Of a stretch of DNA of 64,000 nucleotides, positions 34,930-45,074 are shown in pieces. The notes beneath the pieces were generated by a model. That model worked only from the letters and a program-made list of their open reading frames with translations. It did no database searches and was not told where the DNA came from. Position 1 is the first letter of the stretch, and each line of letters starts with the position of its first letter. A program made the position numbers and the translations under genes. The DNA comes from Xanthobacter sp. YC-JY1 (lineage in GTDB: Bacteria; Pseudomonadota; Alphaproteobacteria; Rhizobiales; Xanthobacteraceae): contig NZ_CP032674.1 in the NCBI RefSeq assembly GCF_021730305.1, positions 1,783,001 through 1,847,000 on the forward strand. The letters run 5' to 3'.

Positions 34930-35127
34930 GGCGCTGCCTTCACGGACGACGCGCGAAGCCGTCCTCAATCTCGGAATTCAGTCTACACAATTAGTCCTTG
35001 CCGGCGTCAAAGCAAGCTTGGTCGTCATCTTGGCCTTGCGGAATCTCGGGCCCGGGCGGGTTTCCGGCGATTTCGTGCGGCCGGCGCGACCCGGTAAGAT
35101 CGCCCGATCCGAATCGTGATGAGCTCC

Positions 35128-36975
35128 ATGTCCATTCGCCGCCTGCCCCCCGTCCTCATCGACCGCATCGCCGCCGGCGAGGTGGTGGAGCGGCCGGCTG
35201 CGGTGGTGAAGGAGTTGGTGGAGAACGCGCTCGATGCCGGGGCGCGCAGCATCGAGGTTGTGATCCAGGCCGGCGGGCGGCGGCTCGTGCGCGTCACCGA
35301 CGACGGCTCGGGCATGGGGCCGGACGATCTCGCCTTGTGCGTGGAGCGCCACGCCACCTCCAAGCTCTCCGGCGAGGACCTGCTCGCCATCGCCACCCTC
35401 GGCTTCCGGGGAGAGGCGTTGCCCTCCATCGGCGCCGTGGCGCATCTTGCCATCGCCAGCCGCCCGCCGGGTGCCGCCCATGCCTTCGAGGTGCGCGTGG
35501 ATGGCGGCGTGGTGACGCCGCCGCGTCCGGCCGCCTTGGGTGGCGGCACGCGGGTGGAGGTGCGCGACCTCTTTTATGCGACGCCCGCCCGCCTCAAGTT
35601 CCTTAAGTCCGACCGGGCGGAAGGCGTGGCAGCTGCCGATGTGGTGCGGCGCCTGGCTCTGGCCCGGCCCGACGTGGCCTTCACCCTCGCCACCGACGAG
35701 CGCGCCCCGGTGACGTTTCCCGCCCGCCCGGACGACGAGGCCGGCCGTGCGCAGCGGCTCGCCGATGTGCTGGGCGCCGATGCGGGGCGCAATGTCATCG
35801 CCGTCTCCGGCGTCCGGGAAGGGGTTCGGCTCGATGGCCTCGCCGGCCTGCCGACCTTTTCCAAGGCCAATTCGCTGAGCCAGTATCTGTTCGTCAACGG
35901 CCGCCCGGTGCGCGACAAGCTGCTGATGGGCGCGGTGCGCGCGGCCTATGCGGACCTGTTGCCGTCCGATCGCTATCCCGTGCTGGCGCTGTTCTTCACG
36001 CTCGATCCGCGTGACGTGGATGTGAACGTCCATCCCGCCAAGACCGAGGTGCGCTTCCGCGACGGGGGCAACGTCCGGGCGCTCATCGTGCGCACGCTTT
36101 CCGATGCGCTGGCCGCCCGCATCCCGTCCACCGCCGCCAGCATGGCGGATCGCCTCGTGGCGCTGGCGCAGACGCCCAGCCTTCCCGCCCGCACCGCTCC
36201 GGGCCTTGCGGAGCCGGAGCGCGGCGGCGCCTTCGCCGGCTTCCGGGCGGCACCACGGCTCGATTACGACTGGCGGCAGTCGCCAGCGCGTCCCGAGCCC
36301 TTCCGGTCGGGCGAGGAGCAGGTGCGCCTTGAGATTGCCGAGCCTTCGGCCGATGCCCGCGCCGATGCCGCGCCCGTCTCGGCCGTCGATCTCGACCGGC
36401 CTCTGGGGGCAGCCCGCGCACAGCTGCACGAGACCTATATCGTCGCCCAGACCCGCGAGGGCCTCGTCCTCATCGACCAGCACGCCGCCCACGAGCGTCT
36501 CGTCTACGAGAAGCTGAAGGCGGCCATGGAGCGGGATGGAGTGGCGCGGCAAGGGCTGCTGATCCCGGCCGTGGTGGACCTTGACCCGGCCGATGCCGAC
36601 CGCCTCACCGAGCGCGCCGCCGACCTCGCCGCTTTGGGGCTGGTGCTGGAGTCGTTCGGCCCGGGCGCGGTGCTGGTGCGGGAGGTGCCGGCTTTGCTGA
36701 AGGATGCGGATGTCACCCGCCTCGTCACCGACCTCGCCGAGCATGCCGCCGAGTGGGACGATGCGCTGCCGCTGGAGCGGCGCCTGCTGCATGTGGCCGC
36801 CACCATGGCCTGCCACGGCTCGGTGCGGGCGGGGCGGCGGCTGAGGGTCGAGGAGATGAACGCGCTGCTGCGCGAGATGGAGCAGACGCCCAATGCCGGC
36901 GAGTGCAACCACGGCCGGCCGACCTTCGTCACGCTCTCCCTGAAGGACGTTGAGAAGCTGTTCGCGCGGCGGTAG
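35128..36975 (+). CDS. mutL: DNA mismatch repair protein MutL, endonuclease-motif type
   Basis: A 615-aa mismatch-repair protein that links MutS mismatch recognition to strand incision. The GHKL ATPase part shows AAGEVVERPAAVVKELVENA, DDGSGM and GFRGEALPSIG. The C-terminal part carries DQHA(x)2E(x)4E as DQHAAHERLVYE, and C-x-HGRP as CNHGRPT, which mark MutL proteins with their own endonuclease activity, as expected where MutH is absent. The start just before Ser-Ile-Arg-Arg follows homologues. ATG and GTG codons 9 and 12 bp upstream are alternatives. Confidence 0.95.
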   Translation: MSIRRLPPVLIDRIAAGEVVERPAAVVKELVENALDAGARSIEVVIQAGGRRLVRVTDDGSGMGPDDLALCVERHATSKLSGEDLLAIATLGFRGEALPSIGAVAHLAIASRPPGAAHAFEVRVDGGVVTPPRPAALGGGTRVEVRDLFYATPARLKFLKSDRAEGVAAADVVRRLALARPDVAFTLATDERAPVTFPARPDDEAGRAQRLADVLGADAGRNVIAVSGVREGVRLDGLAGLPTFSKANSLSQYLFVNGRPVRDKLLMGAVRAAYADLLPSDRYPVLALFFTLDPRDVDVNVHPAKTEVRFRDGGNVRALIVRTLSDALAARIPSTAASMADRLVALAQTPSLPARTAPGLAEPERGGAFAGFRAAPRLDYDWRQSPARPEPFRSGEEQVRLEIAEPSADARADAAPVSAVDLDRPLGAARAQLHETYIVAQTREGLVLIDQHAAHERLVYEKLKAAMERDGVARQGLLIPAVVDLDPADADRLTERAADLAALGLVLESFGPGAVLVREVPALLKDADVTRLVTDLAEHAAEWDDALPLERRLLHVAATMACHGSVRAGRRLRVEEMNALLREMEQTPNAGECNHGRPTFVTLSLKDVEKLFARR

Positions 36976-37001
36976 GGGAGGCTGTTCCCACGCGTGGCGC
37001 G

Positions 37002-37109
37002 GTCATCGCCCGGCTGTTCCGGGGGATCCACGCATCCGCCTGTGCTGTCAACAGAGAATGGATGCCGCCCGGCCCAAAAGGGAATCGCCCGCACTAGGCG
37101 GGCGATGAC
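37002..37109. repeat. Intergenic palindromic repeat element
   Basis: Between convergent mutL and the IMPase gene. The ends are exact 11-bp inverted repeats, GTCATCGCCCG and CGGGCGATGAC. The right end also forms a tight hairpin, ATCGCCCGC-ACTAG-GCGGGCGAT. The layout resembles a REP/MITE-like intergenic element; it may also stop transcription from both sides. No second copy was recognised in the window. Confidence 0.45.
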
Positions 37110-37147
37110 GGCCACGGGTGTTGGACTAGCGCGGGAGCCCGCCCGTC

Positions 37148-37936
37148 TCAGGCCTTCTTGAGCAGCTTCTGCAGGTCGCGGCGGATCAGTTCGTTGCCGG
37201 CGATGATGTGGCCGTTGTCCAGCATCTTGTCGCCGTCATCCATGTCGGAGACATAGCCGCCCGCTTCGCGCACCAGGACGATGCCGGCCGCCATGTCCCA
37301 CGGCGACAGGTTGCGCTCCCAGAAGGCGTCGAAGCGGCCGGCGGCGGTCCAGGCGAGGTCGATGGCGGCGGAGCCGGTGCGGCGCAGGCCCGAGACCTGC
37401 GGCTGCACCAGTTCGAGCTCGCGGTTGAACTGGGCATGGTCGCCCCGGCCCATGTGGGGCACGCCGCAGCACACCACGCAATCGGCCAGCTTGCGCCGGG
37501 CGGCGACGCGGATGCGCCGTTCGTTGAGATAGGCGCCCTGGCCGCTCTCGGCCACGTAGAGCTCGTCGCTCACCGGATTGTAGATCACGCCCGCTACCGG
37601 CACGCCGTTGCGCACCAGCGCCAGCGAGATGGAGAAGATCGGGATGCCGTGCAGGAAGTTGGTTGTGCCGTCGAGCGGGTCCACCACCCAGGTGTTCGCC
37701 GGGTCGGTGCCTTCCACCGCGCCGCGCTCTTCCATCAGGAAGCCGTAGTTGGGCCGGGCGCGGGAGAGTTCGGCGAAGATGGTGTCCTCGGCCTTGCGGT
37801 CGGCGGCGGAAACGAAATCGCCGGGGCCCTTCATGGAGACCTGAAGCTGCTCCACCTCGCCGAAGTCGCGGGCGAGCGTGCGCCCCGCCTTGCGGACGGC
37901 CTGGACCATGACAGTGATGAGGGGCGAGCGGATCAT
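37148..37936 (-). CDS. Inositol monophosphatase family phosphatase
   Basis: A 262-aa Mg-dependent sugar-phosphate phosphatase (SuhB/IMPase fold). Metal-site motifs are MEERG (Glu), DPLDGTTNFLHG (two Asp) and SPWDMAAGIVLVREAGG near the C-terminus. The substrate may be myo-inositol-1-phosphate or another sugar phosphate such as a nucleotide bisphosphate; the family does not decide. It lies downstream of tolB in the same direction, but the 150-bp gap looks like a rearrangement junction and functional linkage is doubtful. Confidence 0.9.
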   Translation of the reverse strand: MIRSPLITVMVQAVRKAGRTLARDFGEVEQLQVSMKGPGDFVSAADRKAEDTIFAELSRARPNYGFLMEERGAVEGTDPANTWVVDPLDGTTNFLHGIPIFSISLALVRNGVPVAGVIYNPVSDELYVAESGQGAYLNERRIRVAARRKLADCVVCCGVPHMGRGDHAQFNRELELVQPQVSGLRRTGSAAIDLAWTAAGRFDAFWERNLSPWDMAAGIVLVREAGGYVSDMDDGDKMLDNGHIIAGNELIRRDLQKLLKKA

Positions 37937-38087
37937 GAAAAACCTGACGTGAGGCCGAAAGCCGGCGCGCCCGGCGCCGGGGCAGCGGGCAGGGAAAGCG
38001 ATTGAACCAGCGTTTGCCCGCCTTAGCTGCCCCCGTCAAGGCGCGTTCGGCCGCGCCCCGGGATCGTTTGGAGGTAGCCGTCTAAGC

Positions 38088-39494
38088 TCAGGAGCGCAGC
38101 GGCGACCAGGCCGGGTCCGAGCCATAGCTCGGGGTGGGCAGGCGCTGCTCGTTATAGCCGGTCACGTCCACGGTATAGAGGGACGGGCCGGAGGCGCCGC
38201 CCGGATCGCGGAAGAACATGAGCACGCGGCCGTTGGGGCAGAAGGTCGGCCCTTCATTGTGGTAGCCCTCGGTGAGCACGCGCTCGCCGGAGCCGTCGGT
38301 GCGCATCACGCCGATGGCGAAGCGGCCTTCCGCCTGCCGCGTATAGGCGATCCAGTCGCCCTTGGGCGACCACACGGGCGTCGAATAGCGGGCATTGCCG
38401 AAGGAGATGCGCTTGGCGCCGGAGCCGTCCGCATTCATCACATAGATCTGCGAGGTGCCGCCGCGGTCGCTCTCGAAGCAGATCTGCCGCCCGTCCGGCG
38501 AATAACAGGGGGCGGTATCGATGGCCGCCGTATCGGTGAGGCGGGTGGTGGCGCGCGAGCGCAGGTCCATGACGAAGATGTTCGAGTTGCCGCCCTGCTG
38601 GAGGCTCATGATGACCTTCTGCCCGTCCGGCGCGAAGCGGGGCGAGAAGCTCATGCCGGGGAAGTTGCCGACGATCTCCCGCTGGCCAGTTTCGATGTTG
38701 AGCAGGAACACCTTGGGATCACCCTGTCCGTAGGACATGTAGGTGATTTCCTGGCTGGTGGGCGAGAAGCGCGGCGTCAGCACCAGGCTGTCGCCGCGGG
38801 TGAGGTAGCTCACATTGGCGCCGTCCTGGTCCATGATGGCGAGGCGCTTGATGCGGCGCTCCTTCGGCCCGCTCTCGTCCACGAAGACGATGCGGGTGTC
38901 GAAATAGCCCTTCTCGCCGGTCATCTTCTCATAGATGGCGTCGGCGACGATGTGGGCGATGCGGCGCCAGTTCTCCGGCTGGGCCACGAACTGCTGGGCC
39001 GCGAGCTGCTGGCCGGCGAACACATCCCACAGGCGGAACACCACCTGTACCCGCCCGTCGGCCTGCCGCGTGACGCGGCCGGTGAGCAGGGCCTGGGCGT
39101 TGATGACGCGCCAGTCCTGGAAGCGGGGCGTATCGGGGTTGGTGATCTGCTCGACGAACGCCTTCGGATCGATGGGCGCGAACAGGCCGCAGCGGCGCAG
39201 GTCCGAGGTGATGACGCCGGAGATGTTGCGCCCCAGCTCCGGCTCGCCCAGCAGGTCGGTGATGGCGATGGGGATGGGCTTGAAGGCGCCGGGGGTGATC
39301 TCAATGCGCGCGGCCTGGGCATGGGCCGCGCCGAAGCCGCCATGGAGGATCCCCGCGGCGCCGGCGGCCATGCCCGTCATCAGGAAGGCGCGGCGGCCGA
39401 GCCCACGCGCCAGCGTCCCGCCGAGGGGCGAGGCACCGGCGTGAACATCGTCGAGTGGGCGCTGGGAGTTTTCCGGGCGTCCGGACCGCGTCAT
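38088..39494 (-). CDS. tolB: Tol-Pal system protein TolB
   Basis: A 468-aa periplasmic beta-propeller protein that binds Pal and TolA during outer-membrane constriction at division. The N-terminal domain ([21 protein letters not shown]) is followed by propeller repeats such as [49 protein letters not shown] and [11 protein letters not shown]. The leader is unusual: about 60 residues with a twin-arginine-like GRRAFLM before a short hydrophobic stretch ending AHAQA. GAGGAT precedes the chosen ATG. Last gene of the tolQRAB group; pal does not follow. Confidence 0.94.
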   Translation of the reverse strand: MTRSGRPENSQRPLDDVHAGASPLGGTLARGLGRRAFLMTGMAAGAAGILHGGFGAAHAQAARIEITPGAFKPIPIAITDLLGEPELGRNISGVITSDLRRCGLFAPIDPKAFVEQITNPDTPRFQDWRVINAQALLTGRVTRQADGRVQVVFRLWDVFAGQQLAAQQFVAQPENWRRIAHIVADAIYEKMTGEKGYFDTRIVFVDESGPKERRIKRLAIMDQDGANVSYLTRGDSLVLTPRFSPTSQEITYMSYGQGDPKVFLLNIETGQREIVGNFPGMSFSPRFAPDGQKVIMSLQQGGNSNIFVMDLRSRATTRLTDTAAIDTAPCYSPDGRQICFESDRGGTSQIYVMNADGSGAKRISFGNARYSTPVWSPKGDWIAYTRQAEGRFAIGVMRTDGSGERVLTEGYHNEGPTFCPNGRVLMFFRDPGGASGPSLYTVDVTGYNEQRLPTPSYGSDPAWSPLRS

Positions 39495-39559
39495 TTTATC
39501 CTCGTTCTCTTCGGGGCCGGGCGGCGCCGCGTGCCGGCGAACCGGGGGCGCCGGCCTCT

Positions 39560-40504
39560 CTATTGGCTGAACATCTTGTCGCTGAGGGTGATGCCGAGGG
39601 TCTTCCACTGGGCATACTTCTCAGGCCGGAACATCTTGTACGGCTGGCACTGGGTGATGGCGCGCACGCCAATGCTCGCCACCGCCTGGAACGTGGGGTT
39701 GGACGCGCCCGACTGGCCGGGCACCACGCGGGGCGTCGCCGAGAGCGTGCCGTCCTGGTTGAAGGAGATGTCCACGTCCACCAGCGTCGGCGCGTTGAGG
39801 TTGCCGGGAATCTCGGTCCAGCAATCGCGCAGCCGGCGCTTGAAGGCGTCGATCTCGCTCACGCTGAGCGTTGCCGCCTGTCCGTTCGGCACGCCGATGG
39901 AGGAGGTGTTGGAAATCTCGCTCGCGCTCGCCACCTGGCGGGTGGGCGTGCGCTTGTCGATCAGCTGCTTGATCTGGTCGGTGTTGAACTCGCGCGGCTG
40001 GGAGTTGGCCTCGATGGGCTTCGGCGTCTCGCGCGGCGGCGCGGGCTTCTTGGGCGGCAGCGGCGGGGCAGCATCAGCCTTCGCCTGATCCTGCGGCTGC
40101 TCGTGCTTCTTCGGCTCGTTCTTCAGCGCCACCTCTGCCGTTTCCTTGGGCGGGGGCGCCTGCTCGGCCTTCTGCTGGGTCTGCTGCTCGGCCTTCTGGG
40201 GGGGCGGGGGCGGAGGCGGGGGAGGAGGGGTGGTCGCCTCCACCGGCGGCTTGTCGCTGACCTTCAGCTTGGGGTCTTCCACCGGGGTCGGCGGGGCGAC
40301 CTTCTCGGCCACCTGCTTGGGCTTTTCGGTCTTCTGTCCGCTGGTGAGGCCGCGGGTGAGCTTGGTGTAGTCGGAGGCCGAGATCACATCCACGGGCACA
40401 GTCTCGGTCATCGGCTCAAGCGTCTTCACCCCGGAGAAAGACACCAGGGTCAGAGCGAGCACGCCCACATGGAGCGCCGTCGATGCCGCGAGGCTGCTGC
40501 GCAT
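39560..40504 (-). CDS. tolA: TolA-like cell envelope protein (TonB C-terminal)
   Basis: A 314-aa inner-membrane-anchored periplasm-spanning protein. One N-terminal helix ([21 protein letters not shown]), a long Pro/Ala/Lys/Glu-rich middle (residues about 65-200, including a run of ten prolines), and a C-terminal globular part with [20 protein letters not shown] and [14 protein letters not shown]. TolA couples the TolQR motor to TolB and Pal. Position tolR-tolA-tolB confirms the identity despite the low-complexity middle. Confidence 0.92.
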   Translation of the reverse strand: MRSSLAASTALHVGVLALTLVSFSGVKTLEPMTETVPVDVISASDYTKLTRGLTSGQKTEKPKQVAEKVAPPTPVEDPKLKVSDKPPVEATTPPPPPPPPPPQKAEQQTQQKAEQAPPPKETAEVALKNEPKKHEQPQDQAKADAAPPLPPKKPAPPRETPKPIEANSQPREFNTDQIKQLIDKRTPTRQVASASEISNTSSIGVPNGQAATLSVSEIDAFKRRLRDCWTEIPGNLNAPTLVDVDISFNQDGTLSATPRVVPGQSGASNPTFQAVASIGVRAITQCQPYKMFRPEKYAQWKTLGITLSDKMFSQ

Positions 40505-40516
40505 GGGATTGATGGT

Positions 40517-40975
40517 TCAGCCCCCCTGCTCGACTTCGGTGACCAGAGCCACCTTCTTGAAACCCGCCCCCGAGAGGCGGCCCATGACACGCATGATCTG
40601 TCCGTAATTGGCGTTCTTGTCGCCGCGGACGAAGATTCGCTCCTCGAAGCCGCCGCGCGCCTGCGTCACCGCTTGCAACTTTGAGACCAGATCCTCGTAC
40701 TTGATCTCGCTGTCGCCGAGATAGATCTGCCCGTTGGGCCGCACCGAGAGGGTGATCGGCTCCTTGTTGTCCTGGTTCACCGCGCTCGCCTGCGTCTGTG
40801 GCAGGTCGATGGGCACGCCCACCGTGAGCAGCGGCGCCGCCACCATGAAGATGATGAGCAGCACCAGCATGACGTCCACCATGGGCGTCACGTTGATTTC
40901 GGCCATGACAGGGGCGGCGCGCCGGCGCGAGCGCCGGCTCTGCCAACCTGCTGCCCCTCCGCCCGACATGCCCAT
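40517..40975 (-). CDS. tolR: TolR biopolymer transport protein
   Basis: A 152-aa ExbD/TolR family protein. The single helix MVDVMLVLLIIFMVAAPLL includes the conserved Asp (INVTPMVDVML) needed for proton-driven motion. The periplasmic domain shows IDLPQTQA and the RGDKNANYGQIMRVMGRL block. It sits 3 bp after tolQ and 12 bp before tolA. Confidence 0.95.
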   Translation of the reverse strand: MGMSGGGAAGWQSRRSRRRAAPVMAEINVTPMVDVMLVLLIIFMVAAPLLTVGVPIDLPQTQASAVNQDNKEPITLSVRPNGQIYLGDSEIKYEDLVSKLQAVTQARGGFEERIFVRGDKNANYGQIMRVMGRLSGAGFKKVALVTEVEQGG

Positions 40976-40978
40976 GGT

Positions 40979-41785
<807 letters not shown>

Positions 41786-42083
41786 CCTCGGCTCCGCGGC
41801 GCCCTCCTCAAGGAGGGGCCGCTTCTGCGCTCGGGAGGGGGCGTACCCGCCCGGAGCATCCGGCTCCCGCCTCGGCTGGATGCCGCGCGGGTTTCGAGCG
41901 CCGGACGTCACATTCAAAGTTCGCGGGCCCTTTGAACGGGCGAAACTGTCTAAACTTTGACGGGCGTGCCGGTCTGCGCTGCGGTGCGAAGGCGTCGCAG
42001 CCCGGTGAAGCTGTGCATGAACGCGCTTAATGCGGCGTTAGCGCAGCGCCGTGGCGGTAACGAAAGTCGCGATTTCCCAAGCG

Positions 42084-42593
42084 TCAGCGGCGGATTTCGC
42101 CGAGCGCCTCCGCCTCGCGGGCATCAGCGAGGGTCGCCTGACGCAGGGAATCAGGGATGCGCTTGGCGCGGCCCTCGGAGACGAAGGCCACCCGCACGGT
42201 GGCGGAGACCAAGAGTTCCTCCCCGCGCTTCACCTGCTGAAGCAGGGTGATCGAGGCACCCGCCACATCCTTGGAAAGGGTGACGATCTGCAGCACGTCG
42301 TCGATGCGCGCGGGCTTCAGGAAGTCGATCTGCATGGCGCGCACGACGAAATGGAAGCCGGGGGCTTCCTCCGCAGCCTGCGCGAAGAGTTCGCCCTGCA
42401 CCACGCCCAGAAGCCGCATGTAGTCGGAACGGCCACGCTCCATGAAGCGCAGATAGTTGGCGTGATAGACGATGCCGGAGAAATCCGTGTCCTCGTAATA
42501 GACGCGCACGTCCAGCGCATGGCCGCCGGGAATGAGGCGGCCGGCGAGGTGGAGGCTCGTATCGGACGGGGAGGGAGTCGGACGCTCGATCAT
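42084..42593 (-). CDS. ybgC: Tol-Pal associated acyl-CoA thioesterase YbgC
   Basis: A 169-aa hot-dog-fold thioesterase. The catalytic motif VYYEDTDFSGIVYHANYLRFMERGR contains the active-site Asp. YbgC acts on short or acyl-ACP/CoA thioesters and is linked to phospholipid metabolism and the Tol complex. An GGGAGG box lies before the ATG; the open frame runs further upstream without support. It precedes tolQ as in most proteobacteria. Confidence 0.94.
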   Translation of the reverse strand: MIERPTPSPSDTSLHLAGRLIPGGHALDVRVYYEDTDFSGIVYHANYLRFMERGRSDYMRLLGVVQGELFAQAAEEAPGFHFVVRAMQIDFLKPARIDDVLQIVTLSKDVAGASITLLQQVKRGEELLVSATVRVAFVSEGRAKRIPDSLRQATLADAREAEALGEIRR

Positions 42594-42717
42594 GGCGCCT
42601 CCCATAAACGAGACCGCGCCCCTTGTGAACAAAGGGCGCGGTTCGGCCGGTACGGAACCTGGGGGGCGTTGGCGACCATACCGACGTTCTTGACCGGCAG
42701 TCCTGCCGGTATTTCGG

Positions 42718-43125
42718 TCAGCCGTTGCTGGACGCGTCCGGCTGCGTCTCGTTGGCGCGGCGACGACGCTCGGCCATGAACTCGTCGAACTCGGCCTTGT
42801 CCTTGGCCTGACGCAGGCGATCGAGGAAGTCGCGGAACTCCTTCTGCTCCTCTTCGAGGCGGCGCAGTGTGTCCTGGCGATATTCATCGAAGGCGCGGTT
42901 GCCGCTGGAGGGAGCCGAACGGGTCCAGCATCCAAAGCCCTTCATCGTCTCTCCTCCCTGTTCCTGCCAGCGGGCGAAGCTGCGCTTGCCGCATCCGAAC
43001 CGTCCGCTGCCGATGGCGAAGGCGAGGATGGCGAGGCCCAGCGGCCACCAGGCCATGAAGCCCAGCACCGTGAGCGCGATCCACGCCGGTTTACCGTAGC
43101 TGTCGAGCTTGTAAGCGAGCTCCAT
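42718..43125 (-). CDS. DUF2852 membrane protein
   Basis: A 135-aa protein of the DUF2852 family, known mainly from Rhizobiales. N-terminal helix PAWIALTVLGFMAWWPLGLAILAFAI (residues 13-38), a Gly/Arg-rich Cys-containing loop (SGRFGCGKRSF), and a C-terminal coiled coil (YRQDTLRRLEEEQKEFRDFL) ending charged. Function unknown. Its promoter carries the same AATGT-N5-ACATT inverted repeat as the adjacent TetR gene, so the regulator probably controls it, perhaps in an envelope-stress role. Confidence 0.85.
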   Translation of the reverse strand: MELAYKLDSYGKPAWIALTVLGFMAWWPLGLAILAFAIGSGRFGCGKRSFARWQEQGGETMKGFGCWTRSAPSSGNRAFDEYRQDTLRRLEEEQKEFRDFLDRLRQAKDKAEFDEFMAERRRRANETQPDASSNG

Positions 43126-43142
43126 GGCTGTCGTTCCCGGTT

Positions 43143-43157
43143 AATGTAAATAACATT
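43143..43157. promoter_or_regulatory. Inverted-repeat operator upstream of DUF2852 gene
   Basis: AATGT-AAATA-ACATT, a 5+5+5 palindrome in an AT-rich island 18-32 bp upstream of the DUF2852 start. It matches the repeat before the neighbouring TetR gene in both arms and spacing, so it is likely that regulator's operator. Confidence 0.62.
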
Positions 43158-43208
43158 CACATAGATAGGTCGCAGGGTGCTTCTTGTCAATGGGCGCCTG
43201 CCGCGACC

Positions 43209-43841
43209 CTACTCGGAGGGGGCGCCGAGGCCCTTCAGATAGACGAGGAATCCGGCTTCAAGAAGGTCGTCCGCGTCCATGGGCAGCTTCCGCCGTCCGC
43301 CATCGGCGCGGCCGAAAAGCGAGGCGATGCCATGAGCGAGGGACCAAGTGTGCAGCGCGACCATCAGCGCCGGCGGACGGCCGGGGCCGGGAATGTGAGA
43401 GACCAGAACTTCGGCGGCCTCGCGCAAAGCGCCGAAGGCCTTGTCCCCCGCCTGCTTCAAACCCTCGTGACGGTCGGGGGAGAGGCCGGATTCGAACATG
43501 GCCACATATTCCGCCGGCCGGCTGCGGGCGAAGGCCAAATAGGCGCGGCCGACCCGCTCGAACGCTTCCGAGGCCTTGGGGCGGCCGCCCTGCCAGGCGG
43601 CCTGCAAGGTCTCAGTCAGCCGCTCGAACCCTGCGGTGGCAACGGCTGCGAGCAGTTCGTCCCGGTCGCGGAAATGGCGGTAGGGGGCGGCGGGGCTGAC
43701 CCCCGCGCGGCGTGCCGCCTCGGCGAAGGTGAAGCCGGCGACACCCTTCTCGGCCACGAGATCGAGCGCGGCCTGCATCAGGGCTTCCCGCAGGTTGCCG
43801 TGATGGTAGGAGCGCGTTTCGCCGTTCCGGGTCCAGCTCAT
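43209..43841 (-). CDS. TetR/AcrR-family regulator with WHG-type C-terminal domain
   Basis: A 210-aa one-component repressor. HTH in TFAEAARRAGVSPAAPYRHFRDRDELLAAV (about residues 38-67). The C-terminal ligand-binding part includes WSLAHGIASLF, the WHG-domain signature. An AATGT-N5-ACATT repeat lies 4 bp upstream of the ATG, where binding would block its own expression, and an identical-arm repeat precedes the downstream DUF2852 gene. Together they look like a small self-regulated module inserted between ruvB and ybgC. The inducer is unknown. Confidence 0.9.
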   Translation of the reverse strand: MSWTRNGETRSYHHGNLREALMQAALDLVAEKGVAGFTFAEAARRAGVSPAAPYRHFRDRDELLAAVATAGFERLTETLQAAWQGGRPKASEAFERVGRAYLAFARSRPAEYVAMFESGLSPDRHEGLKQAGDKAFGALREAAEVLVSHIPGPGRPPALMVALHTWSLAHGIASLFGRADGGRRKLPMDADDLLEAGFLVYLKGLGAPSE

Positions 43842-43844
43842 GTC

Positions 43845-43859
43845 AATGTGCTTTACATT
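43845..43859. promoter_or_regulatory. Inverted-repeat operator at the TetR gene start
   Basis: AATGT-GCTTT-ACATT, same arms and spacer length as the site before the DUF2852 gene but with a different spacer, which argues for protein-binding selection rather than duplication. It would cover the TetR ribosome binding site or promoter. Confidence 0.62.
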
Positions 43860-43886
43860 CCGCGCGCGCTGCCGTCGACTCGTCCG

Positions 43887-44918
43887 TCACTCGCCTTCGT
43901 CGAACAGCGGCATCTGCTTGACGGATGGCGGCTCCGCAAGCCCGAGGTGCCGGAAGGCGGCGCCGGTGAGCATCCGCCCGCGCGGCGTGCGCTGGATGAG
44001 GCCCTGCTGCACGAGGAAGGGCTCGACGATCTCCTCGATGGCGTCGCGCGGCTCCGACAAGGCGGCGGCGAGCGTGTCCACGCCCACCGGGCCGCCGCCG
44101 TAGAATTCGGCGATCACCGTGAGATAGCGCCGATCCATGGCGTCGAGGCCGGCGGCATCCACCTCCAGCGCGAGGAGGGCGCGGTCTGCAATCTTGCGGT
44201 CGATGCGCTCCGCCTCCGCCACCAGCGCGAAATCGCGCACGCGCCGGAGCAGCCGGCCGGCGATGCGCGGGGTTCCGCGCGCACGGCGGGCGATCTCGGT
44301 GGCGCCGTCCGGGGCGATGGCGATGCCCATCACCCGCGCCCCGCGCACCACGATCTTCTCCAACTCCTCCACCGTGTAGAACTGGAGGCGGACGGGAATG
44401 CCGAAGCGGTCGCGCAGCGGCGTGGTCAGCAAGCCGGAGCGAGTGGTGGCGCCCACCAGGGTGAATTTCGGCAGCGAGATCTTTACCGAGCGGGCGGCGG
44501 GGCCTTCTCCGATCACGAGATCCAGCTCGTAATCCTCCATTGCCGGATAGAGGATTTCCTCCACGGCGGGGGAGAGACGGTGAATCTCGTCGATGAAGAG
44601 CACGTCGCGCTCTTCGAGATTGGTGAGGATGGCGGCAAGGTCGCCGGCCTTGGCGATGACCGGGCCGGAGGTGGAGCGGAAGCCCACCCCCATCTCGCGC
44701 GACATGATCTGCGCCAGCGTGGTCTTGCCGAGGCCGGGCGGCCCCACGAACAGCACGTGGTCCAGCGCCTCGCCGCGCGCCCGTGCCGCCTTGATGAAGA
44801 TTTCCAGATTGGCGCGCGCCTGCGCCTGGCCGACGAACTCCGACAGGAGCTGCGGGCGCAGGGTGGAATCGGCGGCATCATCGCCGCGCTTTTCGCCCGA
44901 GAGGAGGCGGGTGTTCAT
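43887..44918 (-). CDS. ruvB: Holliday junction branch migration ATPase RuvB
   Basis: A 343-aa hexameric AAA+ motor that drives branch migration with Ruv[16 protein letters not shown], Walker [12 protein letters not shown], Walker [10 protein letters not shown], sensor [19 protein letters not shown] and the C-terminal winged-helix end [13 protein letters not shown] are all present. It belongs to the ruvCAB group, here separated from ruvA by an opposing flavin reductase-like gene. Confidence 0.97.
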   Translation of the reverse strand: MNTRLLSGEKRGDDAADSTLRPQLLSEFVGQAQARANLEIFIKAARARGEALDHVLFVGPPGLGKTTLAQIMSREMGVGFRSTSGPVIAKAGDLAAILTNLEERDVLFIDEIHRLSPAVEEILYPAMEDYELDLVIGEGPAARSVKISLPKFTLVGATTRSGLLTTPLRDRFGIPVRLQFYTVEELEKIVVRGARVMGIAIAPDGATEIARRARGTPRIAGRLLRRVRDFALVAEAERIDRKIADRALLALEVDAAGLDAMDRRYLTVIAEFYGGGPVGVDTLAAALSEPRDAIEEIVEPFLVQQGLIQRTPRGRMLTGAAFRHLGLAEPPSVKQMPLFDEGE

Positions 44919-45074
44919 GACGAGAGCCTTGCGCTCCTCGGGACCAGCGACTCGCGCGACTGTAGTGCCTGCCGGCCGGGTACGGAAGGGGAACGGACCG
45001 GCCCGGCGTGATCTGGATTAATGCGCGCGCGGGCAGCACGTGGAAAGCTGCCGCCTCCATCTCAGGAGGTCGCC

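Noticed and set aside
42594-42935. Upstream extension of ybgC
   Set aside because: Sequence is Arg/Thr/Ser-rich shadow opposite DUF2852; family members begin near the chosen ATG with its GGGAGG box.
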